Below, piece by piece: positions 30,001-37,000 of a stretch of 64,000 nucleotides of DNA. Both the position numbers and the translations under genes were made by a program. Within the stretch, counting starts at the first letter, position 1. Every line of letters begins with the position of its first letter. A model generated the notes under the pieces. That model did no database searches and was not told the DNA's origin. It saw only the letters and a program-made list of their open reading frames with translations. Source of the stretch: Tribonema minus (Eukaryota > Sar > Xanthophyceae > Tribonematales > Tribonemataceae); the NCBI GenBank assembly GCA_017506865.1, contig JAFCMP010000090.1:1178001-1242000 (forward strand), written 5' to 3'.

Positions 30001-33000
30001 ACGCTGACCCTTCTGGCACCCTCCACGACGAGCTACCTGTTTGTGAGGGCGCAGAACGTCAAGACGGGGACCTACATCTTCATGACCACCACGGGGGTGA
30101 CTCTGACAACTCTCGGCACCGGAAGCGCGCCAACGGGGTCTACGGTATCCATCACTTCCGCAGCCTCTACGACGGCCGTCGTGGCGGTCACCATGACCAC
30201 CCTCGGAACCAACGCCAATTATGCCTATTACCTGTCCTGGTGCGCCACCAACTCGGTGGGGGGAACCATGGCCAACGCCTGTCTCCTCAAGGCCCAGACC
30301 GCCTCCCAAACGGTTTACCCATCGGGGTTGCCGGCCGGAACCTCGCCATACCTCTTCGTGAGAGCCAAGGACGTTCTCACGGGCACCTACATCGTCATGA
30401 GCGCCACCGGTACGCAGATCACCCTTTCTGCGGCGTCGCTCTACTATGAGGCCGCCGCCCTCACCGCCTTCGACCCCGTTGCGAGCGATACTTTCGGAAA
30501 TTCGGTGGCGGTGAGCGGCAGCTACGCCGTCGTCGGAGCGTACACCAAAGACCCTTTCTCCATTTCTGACGCGGGAGGAGCCTATGTCCTGGAGTTGAAC
30601 GCTAGTACGGGAGAATGGGAGCACAAGGCCGTGCTCTACCCCACCGACGCGTACGCTAGCGACTTTTTCGGTTATTCGGTGGCCGTGAGCGGAACGTACG
30701 CCGTCGTAGGAGCGTTCTTTTCCGACCCAGGAGGCAAGACGAGTGCCGGTGCCGCGTACGTGTTCGAGCGCAACTCCGGTACGATCGCATGGGAACAGAA
30801 GACCAAGCTCGTCGCCAGCGACGCCATGCCGAACGACTACTTCGGGTACTCCGTCTCGGTGAGCGGGACCTACGCCGTCGTCGGGGCTTACAACCGAAAG
30901 CAGTTGGGCGTTTCATCGTCAGGAGGAGCCTACGTCTTTGAGCGCAACTCTGGAACTACAGTGTGGGAACAAAAGGCCGTGTTGTTCCCTAGCGATCTTC
31001 CCACGGGCTCCTTTTTCGGAAACAGCGTCTCTGTCTCGGTAACATATGCCATCGTAGGGGCCTACGGAAAGTCGGGAGGAGGAGGAGCTTACGTCTACGA
31101 GAGAAACTCGGGTACCGGTACGTGGGAAGAAAAAGCCATTCTCACCATGTCGGATACCACGACCGGGCAATTCGGATACAGCGTCTTCATCGACGGCACT
31201 TACGCCATCGTAGGCGCTCGTCTGAAGACGGTCAGTTCTCTGACCCAAGCAGGCGGAGCGTACGTGTTTGAGAGGGTCGGTAGCACGTGGGCGCAGACCG
31301 CCATCCTGGACAACCCCGACCCCGTCGCGTCCGACGCGTTCGGCAATTCCGTCGCCGTGAACGGCGTCTACGCGGTGATCGGCAGTTACCTGAAGGATCC
31401 GGCCTCCAAGAGTTCCGCGGGCGCTACCTACCTGTACAAGCGCAACTCAAACACGGGGGTGTGGGAGAACAAGGTCGAGTGGACCGCCAGCGACGGACTC
31501 GGTGGCGACTGGATGGGGTACTCTGTAGGCATCTCCGGAACCCACGTGGTTTCGGGGGCGTACAACAAGACCGTGTCCGGTTTTGCGAGTGCGGGAGGGG
31601 CCTACGTCTACGAGCTCCCCTCCATAGACACCTACGTCCCTCCTTTCGGAGCCACCCTGTCCGCCTCGGCGTCGCTCGCGGACTCCGGCATCGCCACAGT
31701 CGCCATCGGAACCCTCGGAACGGACGCTACCTACACGTACGTCGTCAGCTATTCTACGACAGACTCGTCCTCCGCTACCATGGTGGACTGCGGTACTTGC
31801 GCGGTCCAGACCGCGTCCCAGAGCGTGCCCCTGACGGGCTTGGCGGCGTCCACCGCCTACTACCTCTGGGTACGCGCCAAGGTCGCCGTCAGCGGCGCCG
31901 CGACCGTCATCTCCTCCAGCGCGACACTGACCACCCCCGCATGGCCCGCCGCCGCCGGTACCATTGCGGTTTCCAGCATCACCCAACTCACTTGTACCGC
32001 GACGGTGACGCTATCCTCGCTGGGAGCGGCCAGCGCCTACAACTACTTCCTGTCCAGCTCGCCCACCAACTCTACCAGCGGCACCATGACCGACCTCGTA
32101 GGAATCACTCGACAGACCGCGTCGCAGGCGCTCAGCGTGTCCGGGCTGTCCCCAGCCACCACCCTGTACCTCTTCGTCAGAGCTCAGAGCGTGGCGGACG
32201 CGTCCTACTCGTTCGTCACGACGAAGGGTGTGGTCGTGAACACTCTCACGGGAGTCGCTCCCTCGGGAGGAGTCATCTCCGTCGACTCGTCTCTCATCAC
32301 CAGCACCACGTGCGTCGCTGCCGTCGGCATCGGGCTCCTGGGCACGGATTCTACGTACAACTACTTTGTGTCCAGCTCACCCAGCAATTCTACGGCGGGC
32401 ACGATGACCAACCTGTCGTCGGTAACAGCTGTAACGACCATTCAGTACGTGTCACTGACGCTCCTGGCGCCTTCCACCACGCGATACCTCTTCCTCAGAG
32501 CTCAAAACGTCGTCACCGGAGCCTACACCTTCCTCACCAATACCGGAGTCGTGGTTACCACCCTGGGGACCGGAAGCGCTCCCGCGGGATCCACCATATC
32601 CGTCGTATCGTATGCCGCCACTACAGCAGTCGTGGCGGTCACCATGACTACTCTGGGGACTAACGCCAACTACGCGTACTACCTGTCCTGGTGCGCCACC
32701 AATTCGGTGGCGGGTACCATGGCCAACGTCTGCCTACTCGCCGCTCAGACGGGAGCTCAGACGGTCTACCCGTCCGGCCTCCCCGCCGGCACCGCGCCCT
32801 ACTTGTTCGTGAGAGCCAAGAACGTGCTGACGGGCGCATACACGGTGATGAGCGCCTCTGGAACCCAGATCACTCTCTCGGCAGCGTCCCTCTACTACGA
32901 GGCTGGCGCGCTGACGGCATTCGACCCTGCCGCGAACGATCTATTCGGATACTCTGTGGCGGTCAGCGGAAGTTACGCCGTCGTCGGAGCGTACGCAAAA

Positions 33001-34060
33001 GACCCTCTCTCCGCGCCTAACGCGGGTGGTGCGTACGTGTTGGAAGTGAACGAAAACACGGGAGAGTGGGAGCACAAGGCCGTTCTCTACCCCATCGATA
33101 TGTACATTTCCGACAACTTTGGCTACGCGGTAGCCGTGAGCGGGACGTACGCTGTGGTCGGGGCGAATGCATCCGACGCCGGAGGCAAGACTAATTCCGG
33201 TGCAGCGTACGTGTTCGAGCGCAACTCCGGCACGACAGCGTGGGAACAGAAAACCAAGCTGGTCGCCGCCGACGCCATGCCTTCCGACCAATTCGGCTAC
33301 TCTGTTTCAGTGAGCGGAACCTATGCCGTCGTCGGTGCTTACGTGCGAAAGCGGTTAGGCGTCGCGAACTCAGGCGGGGCATACGTATTCGAGCGCAATT
33401 CCACTTCCGGAGTATGGGAACAAAAGACTGTCCTGTTTCCCAGCGATCTTCCTACTGGATCTATGTTTGGATACAGCGTCTCCGTCTCGGGTACCTGCGC
33501 CATAGTCGGGGCCTACTCCAAATCGGGAGGCGGAGGAGCGTACATATTCGAACGCAATTCGGGTACCAGTGCGTGGGAAGAGAAGACCATCCTCGCCTGT
33601 CCCGATTCGATATCTGCAATCTTCGGGTTCAGCGTATCCATCGACGGCACTTACGCAGTCGTGAGCGGTCGCAACAAAACGGTCAGCTCTGTGAGCAACG
33701 CGGGAGCAGCGTATGCGTACGAGAGGCTGTCGGGTACGTGGACCCTGACTTCTACCGTGGATAATCCCGACCCGGTGGCAACCGATCTTTTCGGTTATTC
33801 CGTTGCCGTTAGCGGCACCTACCTCGTCATCGGCTGCTATGGAAAAGATCCGTCGTCGAAGAGCGGGGCTGGGTCTACGTATCTGTACAAGCGCAATTCC
33901 ACCACGGGCGCATGGGAGTACGTCATCCAATGGACAGCCAGCGACGGACTCGCATCCGACCAGATGGGCATTTCCGTCGGCATATCGGGAACCCATGTCA
34001 TGTCAGGGGCGCCAGCCAAGAGAGTTACCGCTTTGGCAAGTGCTGGAGGAGCCTACGTCT
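1..34060 (+). repeat. Tandem super-repeat array, ~2.44 kb unit, ~14 copies
   Basis: The seventh blade of each propeller ends in a Y-V-Y-E-L-like motif followed by a Pro/Ser linker. These ends lie near 2310, 4750, 7185, 9630, 12080, 14530, 16970, 19400, 21850, 24280, 26730, 29170, 31610 and 34060, which gives a mean period of about 2442 bp (814 aa). The first copy is cut by the window edge. The blades within one unit differ from each other more than the same blade does between units, so whole units, not single blades, were duplicated. Confidence 0.93.
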
Positions 34061-37000
34061 ACGAGATCAACGAGGCCGGCCCTCCCTCGGGTGGATCCGT
34101 CGCTGTCGACTCGACCACTCTCACCACCGCCTCCGTCTCCGTTAGCATCGCTAGGCTGGGCACGGATGCCACCTACACCTACTACCTGAGCACCTCCGCA
34201 ACCAACGACGCCAACGGCACCCTGACCGACTCCTTCACCCTGACCGCCCAGAAGGCGTCGCAGCCGGTGGCTCTCACAGGACTCACGCAGAGCACCACCT
34301 ACTACGCCTGGGTGCGCGCCAAGAACAGTAGCACCGGAGTCTACCTCGTCATCTCCACGGCAGCATCGGTCACCACGCTGTCGCCCATCTCCTACACCGG
34401 AGGCACCATCACCAACGTCCTCATCAACGGTGGGAGCACGGGAGCCATCTCGGCCATCACCCTCGCTGGAGGTACCGGAAACTACACCCCGTCGTGGTCT
34501 TCCTCCGGGGGAGCCACCACCGGATTGAGCGGAGTGACGGCGAAGACGTCTCTCAAGGCCGGCACTTACACGCTCAGCGTCAGCGACGACGCCACCACGC
34601 CCACCACCAACACGTTCACATTTACCCTCACCGAGAACCCCGTCATCACGTACACCGGAGGAGCCATCACGAGCGTACTCATCAACGGAGGAGCCACGGG
34701 CCAGGTCTCCGCTCTCGTCCCCGCGGGCGGCAGCGGAACGGGTTATACCTACAGCTGGACGGGACCCTATGCCGTCGCCAACCCCACCGTCAACGAAACC
34801 AAGACTTCCCTCAGGGCGGGCACCTACTCGTGCGTCATCACCGACAATGTGGGCGCCACCAAGACCACCTCCTTCGCCGTCACCGAGAACCCCGTCATTT
34901 CGTACACCGGCGGCGTCGTCACCAACGTCCTCATCAACGGGGGGTCCACCGGTCAGATCACAGCTCTCGTACCCGCGGGCGGCAGCGGAACAGGTTATAC
35001 CTACAGCTGGACGGGCACCTACTCCGTCGCCAACCCCACCGTCAATGCTACCAAGACCGGGCTACAGGCAGGGATCTACTCTTGCGTCATCACGGACAGC
35101 GTCGGGGCCACCAAGACGGCCTCCTTCACCGTCACCGAGAACGCGGTCATCACGTACACGGGAGGAGCGGTCACGAACGTGCTCATCAACGGAGGATCTA
35201 CGGGCCAGATCACGGCGCTCGTACCCACGGGGGGTACGGGCAGTTACACCTACGCGTGGACGGGTGATTACGCGGTCACCAGTCCCACCGTCAACGCCAC
35301 CAAGACTTCGCTCAAGGCGGGCAACTACTCCTGTCTCATCACCGATACGGCAGGCGCCACCAAGACGGCTTCCTTCACCGTCACCGAGAATACCGTCATC
35401 ACCTACACGGGCGGAGTGGCCACGGACGTGCTCATCAACGGCGGGTCTACCGGTCAAATCACGGCCCTCGTGCCCTCGGGAGGTACGGGCACTTACACCT
35501 ACAGCTGGTCTGGAACGTATGCGGTTGCTAACCCGACCGTTAATGCGACCAAGACTGGTATGAAAGCGGGAACGTATTCTTGCGTGATCACGGACAGTGC
35601 AGGTGCCACCAAGACGGCCACAGTCACCATCGCCCAGAACCCCGTCATCTCTTATACGGGCGGTGCGATCACCAATGTCCTCATCAATGGTGGCTCTACG
35701 GGTGCGATCGCCGCACTGGTGCCAGCAGGTGGCAGTGGCACCGGGTACACTTACAGTTGGTCGGGGTCGTATGCGGTAGCCAACCCCACCGTCAACGAGG
35801 ACAAGACGGGGCTAAAGGCGGGAAGTTATTCGTGTGTCATCACCGATAGTGTGGGCGCCACCAAAACTGCTTCGATCGCTGTCACCGAAAACCCTGTCAT
35901 CACCTATACAGGTGGTGCTGTGACCAACGTGCTCATCAACGGGGGGTCTACAGGTCAGATCACCGCTCTGGTCCCGGCAGGCGGGAGTGGGACAGGGTAT
36001 ACTTATAGCTGGACGGGCACTTATGCAGTGCCCAGCCCTACCGTCAATGCAACCAAGACCGGACTGAAAGCGGGCACCTATTCATGTGTAATCACTGACA
36101 GCGTAGGTGCAACAAAGACCGCCTCCTTCACCGTCACAGAGAACTCAGTCATATCTTACACCGGAGGAGCGGTGACCAATGTGCTGATCAACGGCGGCAC
36201 CACAGGCCAGATTACTGCACTGGTGCCTTCAGGAGGAAGCGGAACTGGTTACACCTACTCCTGGACCGGAACATATGCGGTCACCAGCCCCACTGTGAAT
36301 GCGACCAAGACCGGAATGAAAGCCGGGACCTACTCATGTGTCATCACAGACAGCGTTGGTGCCACCAAGACGGCCTCGTTCACCATCACAGAAAACCCAG
36401 TCATTTCATATACAGGAGGTGTGGCTACGGATGTCCTGATCAACGGGGGGTCCACTGGCCAGATCAGTGCGCTAGTGCCTGCTGGAGGTAGCGGTACTGG
36501 CTACACATACAGCTGGACGGGAACGTACGCAGTTGCGAGTCCAACTGTAAACGCCACTAAAACTGGCATGAAAGCAGGCTCTTACTCATGTGTCATCACG
36601 GACAGCGTCGGTGCCACCAAGACCGTCTCTGTTACTATAGCGGAGAACCCCGTCATCACATACACTGGTGGCGCTGTCACTAACGTTCTGATCAACGGAG
36701 GGTCCACTGGCCAGATCACTGCACTACTTCCTTCAGGGGGCAGCGGGACAGGATTTTCATATAGTTGGACCGGCACGTACGCGGTGACCAATCCCACCGT
36801 AAACGAGACCAAGACAGGCCTCAAAGCAGGTTCCTACTCGTGTGTGATCACAGACAGCGTCGGGGCTACGAAGACGGCCTCCTTCACTATAACTGAAAAT
36901 GCTGCAATCACCTATACAGGTGGTGCTGTGACCAATGTGCTCATCAACGGGGGGTCTACAGGACAGATCACTGCACTTGTAGTAAGCGGAGGAACAGGCA